Positions 11,354 through 22,632 of a stretch of 64,000 nucleotides of DNA are shown here, piece by piece. Under the pieces are notes generated by a model. It was not told where the DNA came from, searched no databases, and was given only the letters and a program-made list of their open reading frames with translations. The DNA is taken from positions 20,198,117-20,262,116 of the forward strand of contig NW_020312785.1 in the NCBI RefSeq assembly GCF_003265705.1. Direction: 5' to 3'. The stretch's first letter is position 1. Each line of letters opens with the position of its first letter. Position numbers and translations under genes: made by a program. This stretch comes from Callorhinus ursinus (taxonomy: Eukaryota; Chordata; Mammalia; Carnivora; Otariidae).

Positions 11354-12512
11354 TTTTAAAGTATGTCCGTGATTTTTTATGTACAGGTCACATTGATGGA
11401 CATCTAACATTTTATTTACCAAGTACTATGTGTTCCTTTAGGAAATGCAGCTTTTGTATGGTCCAAAGAAAATCTATATCCAATTATGTTGTTAGAATTT
11501 TCTTCAAAGCTATCTGTGCTGGTTTTTAATATATATTCACACACTTAACTAAAACTTGGGGGATGGGGATGGGGTTGGGGGGAAGGATACTAAGTTTCTT
11601 TAAAATTAGGTACCTTATTTCTTTTATGTATGCTTTTATTTTATTTTATTTTATTTTTTATCTTGGATGTAGGCCTATTTTCATTCTGAAATAAATGCAA
11701 TGTTCTCAGAATCTACAGATGGAAAAAATTTCATGGCTGCTGGTACACAATGTTCTCTGTTATCTAGATTTTTAAAAATTTACCTTTGCCTCATTGGGTG
11801 ATGCTAAGTTTTCTGTTCAATTCACTGTATCTACTGACCTTTTGTGGAGTCTGTTCTTCCAAAGTTTTTGAGATGGGAACGCACAGCATGTTGCCTTCCA
11901 TGTCATGTCAGTCATTCCTCTCTTTGACTTTACTTGTGTTCTCAAGTCAGTATGTTCCAGATTAATGAGGCATTTGTTCTTAATCAAGAAACTATTTAAG
12001 AATACACTTTTAATTTTAACAACCTGTTTGTGATGAATTGTTTCTACATGTCCTTCTCATATTTGAGGATACTTCAAACCTGTTGCCTTTTTTTACACAG
12101 TTCCCAAATATCTGAACACTGGTAGTTGCTATGACCCAGTTATCTCAAGGGACTGAAAAAACAGGGTTATTGATTTCCTTCAGAAAATCATTCAAATAGT
12201 TCCCTTAAACTGAAAATTACTTCAAATAACAATAATTTTCAAAGCAGCTGTTAAGCAAACTGTGGGGTTATACATTATATGTTTTTAATGTTCCCTTTAA
12301 ACATCTATATCTAATGAAGTCCTACTGTTTTATGAGAAACCATGTTAGAAATAATTTGTGAAGTAAATTCTATGCCATTAGCTGATTTAATTAAAATGTA
12401 CTCTGTTGATTTATGTTTTAATTTTTATTTAAATAACTATGAGGTAGGTGCGTGTGTGTGTGTGCACATGCATGCTTTATTTGATGCTACACAAACAAGT
12501 GATTCATGACCT
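11354..12512. other. Unique sequence with small repeats
   Basis: Contains the G-quadruplex motif listed separately, a (TTTTA)n run at about 11627-11657 and a short (GT)n at about 12451-12463. Confidence 0.6.
11558..11582 (+). other. Strong G-quadruplex motif
   Basis: Four G runs of 5, 4, 4 and 6 bases (11558-11562, 11565-11568, 11571-11574, 11577-11582) are separated by loops of two bases each (AT, AT, TT). Short loops and four long runs predict a stable intramolecular quadruplex on the plus strand. No known repeat surrounds it. Confidence 0.9.
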
Positions 12513-12772
12513 CTTAATAATAACAGCTAACATCTATTGAGTGCTTATTATCTTCCAGGTTTTGTTCCCAGTCTGTTAAATCTACTAACTCATTTACTAT
12601 TCTCCACTGCCAATCTGGGAACCCTGTTTTATTCCTGTGTTATAAATCAAGAAACTGAGGCACCAAGATGATAGTGATTTGCCCAAGATCACATAGAAAT
12701 TACATGGCAGATTAGAGATTGGAAACCTAGTAGTCTGGCTCTAAAACTCAAGCTCCTAAACACAAGGCTATA
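12513..12772 (+). mobile_element. MIR, near full length
   Basis: Landmarks in order: aacagctaacatctattgag, cttattatcttccaggttttg, aactcatttactattctcc, aagaaactgaggcacc, tttgcccaagatcacatag, agtctggctctaaaa. This tRNA-derived SINE predates the eutherian radiation. Confidence 0.88.
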
Positions 12773-14291
12773 TATACCACTCTAGACATGAAGAAGCTCC
12801 GGGTATTGTCAGTTCCTTCTTAGGAACTTTAGTTATTTTGCACTACCTGAAATGTATTTGTAAACCTTACTTCTCTGTGGTCCATTGTGCTAGCTACTTG
12901 GTTCTCTGGTCCTCCTTTTATAGGTGCTAAAAAGGGAACAATTGAATTAGACCCTTTCAAAATTTATATATTTGTTTATTTACTGGATTTATGTTTCTTT
13001 TAAACAGAGTATATTGAGTTGAGAAATGGAAACTCGGATTGGCAGAATTCCTCCGTGTCTCTATGATGGCTTTGAGCATATGAAAGAATAACACTAGTTG
13101 TCTTGTGATAATACAAATCATGTTGTGCTTGCTTAAGTAACTGACTGACTTTTTGGGTTTCACGGTGAGTTCATTCCATTTCAAAGAGTTGTAGGAGAAA
13201 TATGTCCCACTTATCTTTTAAAATGAAGATTCAATATAATTATGTTTCACCTTATTCCACCCAGGATTCCATGTTTTAGAATTATTTAAGATTCATTGTT
13301 GTTCCCAGTGTAAAGCCTAATGGGAATGATGGGTTTAAAGTTTCCTATCACTGCAGGCAATATCATAGAAATAGAAGATTAGTCAGATTCATTGGTAAGA
13401 AAAGAATAAGCATGGTTTGATTTTTTCTTTCATAAGTTACTTTCTACATGTTCCTGACAAGTCCACTGATCTCTTTGAGGCTCAGCATCCCATATGGTAA
13501 GTTCAGATGGTGGGAATTTTATTCATCAGGACCCTTTGGCTTACATGGGACAGAATCCAACCAAAACTAATTTGAGCAAAGTAGAGAATTTAGAAGACTC
13601 AAGGATAGAAATCCAGCCGGATTTGAGGCAGAACTGGAAATGGAGACCTGAGCACCATTAGGACTTCATGTAGCTCTTGCCTCTTTGACTTTCTGGTGTA
13701 TGAGCTTTATTTTTTTCTCTTTCTTATTTCCTCCCCTATTTTGTTCCACATGACTAGAAATATGGTTACTGATCGTTGGTCTCCTATCTTTACACATCAT
13801 ACTTCAGGCACCCAAAGAATGACTGTCATTTCTGGATAAAATATTCTGAGGGATGGATTCCAATTTTTCCCATTTGTGTCAGGTGCCTGACTGCAACTTA
13901 AAAGCTTTAGCTAAGAATATGAGGTCTGGGGTAGGGATTATGATAAAGCCTATGATAAAGTCTATTATTTTGAGTCTAGTGTCTACTCCTGAGCCAATAA
14001 ACTGTTGCCCTAGAACAACATCTATAATAACCTCATGAATGGGGTGAGGAAAATAGACATTTCCCAAATGAGGGGGCTGGACAGATAACCCCATGTATGT
14101 CTGCTGTAGTTAACACCAGCTTGTACATAATAATAGGCCCTTTTCTGTCTTTGATCATAAAAAATGATATGAGAAGTCTACGTTTTGATGGGTATAAAAT
14201 ATTTAGCCCCAAGCCTACTGTACATATATAGATTCTTCTATAAAACATCTTTGTCTATGATTTTCCTGTAAATGGATATGTGTTTATTTAT
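12773..14291. other. Unique sequence, possibly with an old unnamed repeat
   Basis: The stretch 13540-13870 has a texture I associate with an old interspersed repeat, but I cannot name a family. No gene seen. Confidence 0.4.
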
Positions 14292-14374
14292 TAATTGATT
14301 AAAAACGAACTTTGGGATTCATGGATAGCAATTGTTTAATTGATCAAAACTGAGTTTTGGGTTTCAGGGATAGC
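14292..14374. repeat. Imperfect 38-bp direct repeat, two copies
   Basis: 14292-14329 and 14337-14374 both read taattgat(t/c)aaaa...gggattca/gggtttca...ggatagc and are separated by 7 bp. The divergence shows an old local duplication. Confidence 0.8.
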
Positions 14375-14569
14375 TTAAAATAAAGAATAGAGATTGTAGG
14401 GAGAGCATTAAATTCTGAGTTATTACAAATGTAACTAAATAATAAGTAAGATTTGGAACCAGGAAAAATAATTGTATTGAATAAAAAAAAATGGAAGATT
14501 AAATGAATCTGGTAGATTAGCAGGTAAGAAGTGAAATTAAAAGAGTCTTTTATGAAAGCTGGAAACCAG

Positions 14570-14776
14570 GGGCGCCTGGGTGGCTCAGTCGTTAAGCGTC
14601 TGCCTTCGGCTCAGGTCGTGATCCCAGGGTCCTGGGATCGAGCCCCGCATTGGGCTCCCTGCTCTGCAGGAAGCCTGCTTCTCCCTCTGACCCTCCCCCT
14701 GCTTGTGTTCCCTCTCTCGCTGTGTCTCTCTCTGTCAAATAAATAAATAAAAAAAATCTTTAAAAAAAAAAAAAAA
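14570..14776 (+). mobile_element. CAN-SINE, sense, 16-bp perfect TSD
   Basis: Complete: head gggcgcctgggtggctcag, body, CT-rich stretch, tail with AAATAAATAAATAAA, AATCTTT and an A15 run. gaaagctggaaaccag is at 14554-14569 and 14777-14792. The good Pol III box B-like segment and long tail make it one of the younger copies. Confidence 0.97.
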
Positions 14777-14792
14777 GAAAGCTGGAAACCAG

Positions 14793-16545
14793 TATGAATT
14801 CATAGTTTGAGTCTTAGAAGAACCAGGCTCTGATGGTTATTTTCTGTTTGACAGATTTATACTGGGAAGGAATCAGACTTGGGTGATGAAAAAGACACCC
14901 TGGATAGAATAGTTTATACATGAGATGCAAAATGTAGAATGCTTCTTTTTCCGGTAAATATCTGTCCAGGTGTGATGTGGATATGGCAATGTTTCCTACT
15001 TTCCCCAGTGTGGCTTTGTAGTACTCAAGGCTATTGTCAGTGTCTTGCCAGGGAGGAAGGCTAACATGAGAGTTCAATTCCTGCAACTTCCTGGTGGCAG
15101 GAGGAGTGATGGGGAAGGTAGGCACCTGGCACTTGACACTTCATTGTACCCCGTTCTCAATTGGCTTTTAATTTTGTGAAGGAGACCACTCATAGTTTAC
15201 AAAGGATCAGAGAGCAAGGCTGTGGTGTGTGCACTACTATTTCTGTTTAGTGCATTTTTCTTTCATGGGTCCAGTGTCACCTGGCATCTGTCCAAGTTTG
15301 TTTTTATTTTTTTTACTCTTTCTTGCCATAGAGGTCATGTGTTGTAATTTGGACTCTGGTCGGCAGTTCATGTTACTGCATGCACTGTAAATTCAGTCAG
15401 CAAGCCTTTATTGAACAGTAAGTACTTGAAGTGCTGTGTGGAGAACCCTGAATGAAGTATTTTAATTGGGAAGTGTCACTGACTAATAGAATAGTTCTAA
15501 TCTTTACGGGCTCCAGATCATTCTGTCTGTTAGCACTGGGTTGGGTGGCAGGAGGTTGCAGACCAAAGCCCAGGAGAATTTCAGACAAAGTTTGAGGGAA
15601 GGCTTTAGACCCATGTGGGTCTAAAATCCCAGGCGGGCAACACAGATGAAAGCCATGGGAAAAGAGACTGAGTTAGTGGAATCAGGAAACAAACACAAAA
15701 CAGTTATAAATAGCAAGGGACAGAAGTTAGGTAAGGAAATGGGTTTAAGGACCAGGAAATTAAAAAACACACACACACACAAACAAAAAAACCCAGTAGG
15801 AACTCACTAGTCTCAGGGCTGGTCATTCAGATGGAATCTGGAACCCAAGTCAGCCTGACTATCTGGAGGTTTAGAAGATAAGAGCTACTGGCCCATAGAC
15901 CAAGGGGCAGAGAACAGATTCCATCCTTGACTTCCTTTACAACCTTCTTGGCCTCATTCAGTTTTAAATGGAGACCGCTGTTTTATTCAGAATATTTTAG
16001 ATGAGCTCTGTTTGGAACTCATCTGAACTTTGACAGCAGCTGAGACCATCCTACCCCTTAGGACATTTTTCTTTCTAAAATACCAGATGCTTCTGAATAG
16101 GTTATACCAGGACTCACAGACTAAGAATAATTGACATCATGGATGTTACACACTAAGCTGTGTGCTTGCCATGTAATAAACACTCAATAAATGTTAGTGA
16201 TGATGATCATATGATCATGTGATTACCATTTCTTTTTTTACTGCTTGCCCTGGTAGATGCTGCCACACACAGCGTCAGTCATATGGGAGTCAGTTGCCTG
16301 GGGCTCACAAGACCTCATAATTATTTTAAAAATGCATCTGAAATCTCATTTCGTCCCAACATCAGTTTCCAGGCACATTGTAGCCAATCTCTTTTCTTTG
16401 ACCTAAGCATACACTATAAACGATTCTAGTTTCTTTAGTTAGTTTTAGATACCCCCCAAAATCTATTTGTTCATCTCAAATCTTTTGAAAAGCCAAGTGT
16501 ATGATATTGCTCTAGAGTCATCATTATTAATTTTAAGGTCAGAAA
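14793..16545. other. Unique sequence
   Basis: A short (CA)n lies at about 15767-15781. The stretch at about 16150-16215 (acactcaataaatgttagtg) resembles the end of an antisense MIR. No gene seen. Confidence 0.5.
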
Positions 16546-17115
16546 GTGACAATTCCTGTTACTGCGGAGACATGGAGAGATCCCAATCCCCAGATGCTGT
16601 GGTACTGTCCTCAGATTTTTTTTCTCCCACAAACATTTAATCCTAGCACCAAGACAAAGTTCACTTGTCTGAATTCCTGGTATTTCTTTTGGTTTCCCTT
16701 TTTTAAAAAAATGGCTGCTATGTTAGAAACTGGACAATCTTCAACAACAGTTGCTATTTTTAGGAACATAGTATCTGCCCTCATCCATGTCTGCTGTTTC
16801 ACACCTTATTGGCTTCAGAACACTCAGATAAATGCCATCTGGCCTGAATGCTTTATTGAACTTTGCTTTCTTCTATTGCAGCATCTCTTCTTCACTGGAA
16901 ACTCTAATCTCTGTCTTTCTTGTGAAAAGCATTCTCAGAAATTAGAATTTCCCCATCATTTCCTAGAGTCAAGTGTTGCCAAAGAACCAAACAAAAACCC
17001 TCTCTGGGCTTGTGTTCCTCTAACCTTATTATTCCCTTCTGACCACCTACAACATCGTCCAATGGTTTATATGCTAGTGAGTCTATTATCTGGCCAACCT
17101 GGATTTCTACTTTAG
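16546..17115 (+). other. Longest open frame in the window, unrecognised
   Basis: A 190-codon open stretch, but the frame opens at GTG. The first ATG is residue 17, leaving about 173 codons. The translation is rich in aromatic and hydrophobic residues with no domain, repeat or signal I recognise. The DNA is pyrimidine-rich, which favours open frames by chance. There is no poly-A tail, splice signal pair or CpG-rich start nearby. Most likely non-coding. Confidence 0.3.
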
Positions 17116-17423
17116 AAGACTGCCTTTTATTCACGAATGCTTTAACTTTTTCTTCTTTTAGAAGTGGTTCTGTTCAGTCTTCTGCTTACCTTTTTGACTA
17201 TTGTCTCGGATATAGTCAAGTCTCTTTTCTCCTGGTTGTCAGCTTTTGATGGACAAGTTAATTTCTTGGATTGATATTTTGGGCAAGAAGAACTAGAGGA
17301 CATTTGAGCTTCCTTTGGCCCCAGATTCTATAGTTCTGTAACTTTACAATTCACATACTTTTATTACTTCTGTCCAAATAGTCTTCATTAAATGGGAATA
17401 ACACCACTCACTGGTAGTTTTTG

Positions 17424-17635
17424 ATTTTGGGTTTTTTTTTTTAATATATATATATATATATATATATTTGACAGAGAAAGACAGTGTGAGAGAGAACACA
17501 AGCAGGGGGAGTGGGAGAGGGAGAAGCAGGCTTCCCGCTGAGCAGGGAGCCTGATGTGGGGCTTGATCCTCGGACCCTGGGATCATGACCTGAGCCGAAG
17601 GCAGACGCTTAACAACTGAGCCACCCAGGCGCCCC
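17424..17635 (-). mobile_element. CAN-SINE, antisense, with (TA)n tail
   Basis: cactggtagtttttg is at 17409-17423 and 17636-17650. Body of the type aacacaagcagggggagtgg. The usual AAATAAAT tail has become a (TA)n run at about 17443-17467. Confidence 0.97.
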
Positions 17636-17667
17636 CACTGGTAGTTTTTGTATCACAGTGTTAGATC

Positions 17668-17890
17668 ATCTGGTTTTGGATTTTGTCCCTGATACTTTTT
17701 AGTGGTATGCTGCTGGCTGAATTGTTTAGCTTAAGTTTTCTTATTTCTAAAATGGGAGTAATAAAACTATCCATTCTTCAAGGTTGTTACGATAATTAAT
17801 GTATTGTGTACATTAGGAGTTAATAAACATAACATGCCTAGAAGGTGCCTGACACATTATAAATGTGTAACAACTGTTAGTCATGTATTA
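17668..17890 (-). mobile_element. MIR, antisense
   Basis: Antisense MIR landmarks: ttcttatttctaaaatggga, then aaggttgttacgataatta, then ggtgcctgacacattata. The SINE at 17424 inserted just beside its left end. Confidence 0.75.
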
Positions 17891-19844
17891 TTCCCCTTGA
17901 TTCAGTGGATGTTAGATTAGCCACAATATCAAATACCACCTGTCACAAAGCTTGACATCTTAAGTGGATGATAGAAAAATGTCATGGTGAGAAAGGAAAG
18001 TCATTTTGTACAAATGTGAAAAGGAAATCAGATATACCTCACAACATTATCAAACACAGGACATGATCAAGAAAATTTGGCAGAAGTTTTTAAACTTAGA
18101 AGACATGAAAACAAAAGTAATGCATGGGAAGGCATTATTTACAGTATTGGTAGGTAGTAAGTTATTCTAAGACAGCTTATCTCATAACATCTTGATTTCA
18201 TCATGAGTGAGAAGATAGGCTTAAATCATTATTTGGGTGATATGAGGACAGTGCTCCTCTGTTCCCTGCTGACCATGTACTCCTGGGCAAGTCCTTTGAC
18301 TTAGTAGTTCTTTCTGATAAGGAAAATATATCGTTTTGGCATCAAATGAGGACTTTTGCCCTTTGAAGGCCTAGAAGTTTATAGAAAGGAGCTACCTGTG
18401 TCTATTTTTAACCTACTCTCTGTGGGCATGGAACCTTTGGTTACATGGAGTCTGGTGTCCTTGGTCTTGAGGGTCGATCTTTAGTCCAGCATGGTTAGCA
18501 TGAGAGAACAGGGTTTTGAGAGTCTGTGGCTGCTCATATGGATGTATTTGAGTTCTAAAACACATTCTCTGGATGAGCCAGTTATTATGAGAGTAATCCA
18601 TGGACTCTGATTTATAAATTATATATAATCAAGTCAAATATATACAATCAAATGTCTATAATATAAAAATATATAATATGAAAATATTGAAAACCAAAGC
18701 TGTCCGTCTGGGCTACTGGTGTAGGCTAATCCCACAACTGGTTTAGATGTTTGACTAAGCTAGGGCTGCCCAGTCTTGGCCCATAGCTGATTACATAAAT
18801 TCTCTTCCCTGCGCTTGGGACTATGAGACCAAAATCTCTTGGGGCAATCTCCTTAATGCTTTTCGTATAGAGCGTGCTTGTCTGATAATCAAAGGACCCC
18901 TAATTTGCTTGAAGGGTGAATTAATCTGTACCTATTTGCAATTAAAAAGTAACTTGAATGATTGTTCATGAAAGTTGTTTATATAAAGAACATAATTTCC
19001 CTGCCTTGACTTCGTTTTTTTCTACTTCAATTAATAATAAGAAGGTGACCACACATGTTTAATGCTTGGCTGGGTAGGAGATCTTGAAATCTTTGGCAAT
19101 ACCAACTTTTAAGCTCCTATATTGGGAATGGGAAGGTGTTTGTTTCCCCAACACCTTTGTGAGCATATAACCAATATTAATATCTTAATGAAATGTTGTA
19201 TTTCGGGCTTGCATTAATGTCTGAACATCATTTCTTTATGCAATGTTTAGAAACTATCCTACTTGGTATGTCAGACTGTAAGGAGGGCAGAAATGTCTCA
19301 ATACAGTGGCTCAAACAGCCCAGACATCTCAGGGTTACTGGGTGGATTGGCAGAGAGTTACTCAAGGCCTCGGGTTCTTTCCATCTTCCTGCTCTGCTCA
19401 CTTCCAGGATGTTGTTCTCATCTGCATGGTTGAATGTGTGAAATATTATCTCCAGGCAACCATGTGTCTAGCTAGAGCTTTATTACTACAGAGGAGAGTG
19501 CTGCTCTGGGGAAAATCTGGCACCAAAACGTGTACTTTTTTTCCCCTCTAGTGAAAACTGGCAACTACAACTTCCATTATTTCAGAAGTACAGATTGGCT
19601 TTGCTAGTAAAACAACTGAGATGTCCTAGCTGATGCTCTAATAGGATTAAAATTTGGTTTTGTGAGGAACTGTTTGTACAGATTGGTAACCAAACTGTCT
19701 GGCATAGGGAAAATGAGAAAAAAAGGAGTTTTGTGTACAGGTGCCAAAAAGAGGGTAAATGGGGAATGAAGAGGCTAGGGAGCCTTTGTGTCCCCCAGCT
19801 GGCCCCAGCAACGGCCATTAAGGCCCAGTAGAAAGAGATTAGGA
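17891..19844. other. Unique AT-rich sequence
   Basis: A weak MIR-like segment lies at about 18255-18325 (ctcctgggcaagtcctttgac). 18615-18690 is strongly AT-rich. No gene seen. Confidence 0.45.
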
Positions 19845-19955
19845 GGGGCGCCTGGTTACCTCCGTCAGTAGAGCATGTGACTCTCGAACTCGGGGTCGTG
19901 AGTTCAAGCTCCACATTGGGCATGGAGCCTACTTAAAAAAAAAAAAAAAAAAAAA
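19845..19955 (+). mobile_element. Short old-type SINEC, sense
   Basis: This belongs to a different, older subfamily: ggggcgcctggttacc, then gtagagcatgtgactctcg, cggggtcgtgagttcaagc and a direct passage from catggagcctactt into A21. It lacks the CT-rich stretch and the AATAAA tail of the younger copies. No clear target duplication. Confidence 0.9.
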
Positions 19956-20207
19956 GATTTAGAAAGAGGGGTTAGCAGCAGAAGCAGAAGAAGCTATTTC
20001 AGTGAAAAACTATAGTGGTAGTGATAAGAATGATGAAGATAAAAATAATATCTATTCCATTTGCTCAGTGCTTACCAACTTCCGGCACTATACTAAACAC
20101 CTGATATATTAATATATATATATAAAGTATTCCATTTAATACTCAAATAATCTTATGAGAAAGAAATTATTATTATTGCCATCATATTAAAGAAGATAAA
20201 AATAGAA

Positions 20208-20400
20208 GGTGCCTGGGTGGCTCAGTCAGTGAGCCATCTGCCTTCGGCTCAGGTCATGATCCCAGGGTCCTGGGCTCAAGCCCCGCATCGGGCTCCCTAC
20301 TCGGCCGGGAGCCTGCTTCTCCCTCTCCCTCTGCCCGCCCCCCCCCACTTGTGATCCCTCTCTCTTTCTCTGTGTCAAATAAATAAATAAAATCTTAAAA
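20208..20400 (+). mobile_element. CAN-SINE, sense, inside MIR
   Basis: Complete copy with a short (C)9 run in the body and a tail with AAATAAATAAATAAAATCTT. A weak duplication, aaa(a/g)tagaa, lies at about 20199-20207 and 20401-20409. It faces the antisense SINE at 20498 tail to tail. Confidence 0.93.
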
Positions 20401-20497
20401 AAAGTAGAAATTCAGGTTCAGAAATTTTTCACATCTTGCTGAAGGACAAAAACATAGTAAGCAGCAGGGACAAATTTGGAATCCAGATGTGATTTTA

Positions 20498-20724
20498 TTT
20501 TTATTTTTTTAAAAGGTATTTGTCATTTCTTTCTTTGTTTCTTTTTTTTTTAATTTATTTATTTGTGAGAGAGAGAGCGCGCCCAAACAGGGGGAGTGGC
20601 AGGCAGAGGGAGAAGCAGGCTCCCCACTGAGCAAGAAGCCCAATGTGGGACTCGATCCCAGGACTTTGGGATCATGACCTGAGCTGAAGGCAGATGCTTA
20701 ACCGACTGAGCTACCCAGTTGTCC
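20498..20724 (-). mobile_element. CAN-SINE, antisense, with 3' extension
   Basis: ccagatgtgatttta is at 20483-20497 and 20725-20739, so all of 20498-20724 was inserted at once. The SINE proper ends in an A-run (20551-20542), but 31 nt of other sequence (20541-20511) and a second A-rich tail (20510-20498) follow before the duplication. The extension ends in TTTT on the element strand, a Pol III terminator. The usual TCTTT of the tail is missing. Confidence 0.93.
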
Positions 20725-20775
20725 CCAGATGTGATTTTAGAGCCAAATTCTAGGGCACCAGCTTAGTGTTCCAGC

Positions 20776-21754
20776 CCACCTATAACAAAGTATGGCTCAG
20801 AAGCTGACGGAGAGTTTATTCTTATGTTTTTCAACGCCTCCCCACCTCCAACCCTTTCTCTCATTCCCTCAATCCTCTACCCACCCACCCACCCACCCGG
20901 AAAAGACTCTTGTGCAGCAACACTGGAGCTCTTCCACAGAAAATGGAAGTACACACGAGGGACTCTAATTAGAGAGAGGCCCAGAGCTGGGACCTGGTGA
21001 GAAGAGGCATTGAGGAAGGGGCTAGGGACAAAGAACATCAACTGACTTGTTTCTGAGCATACATGAGCTCCCCACAGGCCAAAAAGGAAATAGAGAAGAA
21101 CTTACAAGGGAACTTGTGTTCCTAGATAATTTAGGTGTTAAGCCTGCTGTTCCCTCATTGGTCCTCCTGTGCTGATGAGGCTTAGAAATATCTAGTTATA
21201 AGGGTAACTGGCAAAGACAATCCATTCCACAAAACTTTCCCAAGTGCTTCTAGGTTTGCAAAATGGAGGCATTGGATGAGATTATCTCTAAAATTCTTTT
21301 TGGCTCTAACAAACTATGAACCCATAATTAATTTTCAGCTGGACCCCAAATTGGGAGAGGAGGAGCAAATGCTTTTATACTGATTATGATTCTATGAAGA
21401 AAAACCCAAAGCCAGTGGGAATAAAAATGGAAAGTGATGTGGCTCAGGGCTAAGCAGTCATCTAGAAAGTTAGCATTTTTGAAACATAACATGACTAGAA
21501 TGTTTTGTTTCTATTTCTTTATCTAGAAAATTCTAATATAACCAAGCAAATCATGATTATAATCCTTCTTCCTGGGGCCACCTGCCCTAGCCTGGTATCT
21601 CTAATGCCTGCATTGGTTTCTGGCTACTGGGTCTCCAACTTCTGGAGATGAATATGAGATAAATATTATGGGAAGTTATTATTCTCTTTTCTTGGTGATG
21701 AGTACCTCAAGAGTCCCCCTAGATGTTAAATAGATGGAGTTAATTTATATAATC
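20776..21754. other. Unique sequence with (CCCA)n
   Basis: A (CCCA)n run lies at about 20878-20897. No gene or repeat family recognised elsewhere. Confidence 0.5.
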
Positions 21755-22135
21755 ATCTATTTGTCCATCTCTGTATGTATCCTTCCATCCATTTATTCAA
21801 TAACTATTCAGTTAGCACCATCCATAAGTCAAACACTGCACTGGATATTGGGAAAAATAGGTCCAGAAAAAAAGGCACACTTGCTGCCCTTGGGAATCTA
21901 AGACAATTCAAAGTAAGTCACAGACAGAGAGCTAGTTTCAGCCAAAGTGTTCACTGCTACAATTGAATGGTGAGCCAAGCTGTGCGCATTGTGGAATAGG
22001 AGCCTTTTATAAAACCAATGGGACTAAGAAAGGCATCCAGAGAAGGAGCAGCCTGAGTTGGGTCTTGAAGTATAAGTGTGAATTACCTGTAGGAATGAGA
22101 AGAAAGACGTTCCTTGGAGGATACGGAAGGGTTTC
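21755..22135 (-). mobile_element. L2 3' region, antisense
   Basis: Landmarks in order: tatgtatccttccatccatt, aaacactgcactggatattg, gctgcccttgggaatctaag, and further on cctgagttgggtcttgaagt and acgttccttggagg. This is the antisense order of the L2 3' end. Further L2-like text may continue at about 22930-23050. Confidence 0.65.
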
Positions 22136-22451
22136 ATACGGCACACCCGAGCAATAGCCAGCAGTTTTGTATGACGGTGCTGCATGACTCTGCACACGTG
22201 ATATTAAGGAGGAAGAAGAAAAAGATGGGATCATTTAATGAAAGGCTGGAGTAACATGTTGGCTGGCCAAGACGTTTGATTTTATCATGAGGATGATAAA
22301 GAGTTGCCAAATCAGTTCAGATGGGAGAGTAACTTATTCCTCGAAAGAATTATGAAAAATAAGAGTGTCCTTAAACCAATAGTCCATTTGTGACTCCCAA
22401 TGCCCATGGTGACCTCCAGAAGTGATTCCCACTTAGCAGCATCTTACTGTG

Positions 22452-22632
22452 CAGTGGTCCTCATCCTTAAGTTCTCATCACCACAGTTATCACAGTTAGG
22501 TTTAAAAACCCTAATGGCCCAGCTCTACCCCAGTCCAATTAAATCAGAATTTCTAGGGCTGCGACCCAGACATCAAGGATAACTTAAAGCTCCCAGGTGA
22601 TATCAAAGCACAGCCGAAGTTGAGAACTGCTG
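22452..22632 (+). mobile_element. MER5A-type hAT element with visible terminal repeats
   Basis: The left end cagtggtcctcatcctt and the right end gttgagaactgctg are inverted relatives. In between are aaatcagaatttctagggctg and ctcccaggtgat, both typical of MER5A. No 8-bp duplication survives. Confidence 0.85.

Larger units (their letters stand above)
20010..20775 (+). mobile_element. MIR split by two SINEs
   Basis: The MIR is in three pieces, 20010-20207, 20404-20497 and 20740-20775. The order of landmarks runs across the gaps: gctcagtgcttaccaacttc, ttaatactcaaataatctta, gaaattcaggttcagaaat, cttgctgaaggacaaaaac, then after the second SINE gattttagagccaaattct. Confidence 0.8.

Noticed and set aside
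14570..14776. tRNA-like heads of this and the other SINEs as tRNA genes
   Set aside because: All continue into the SINE body, CT stretch and AATAAA tail. None has an intact cloverleaf standing alone.
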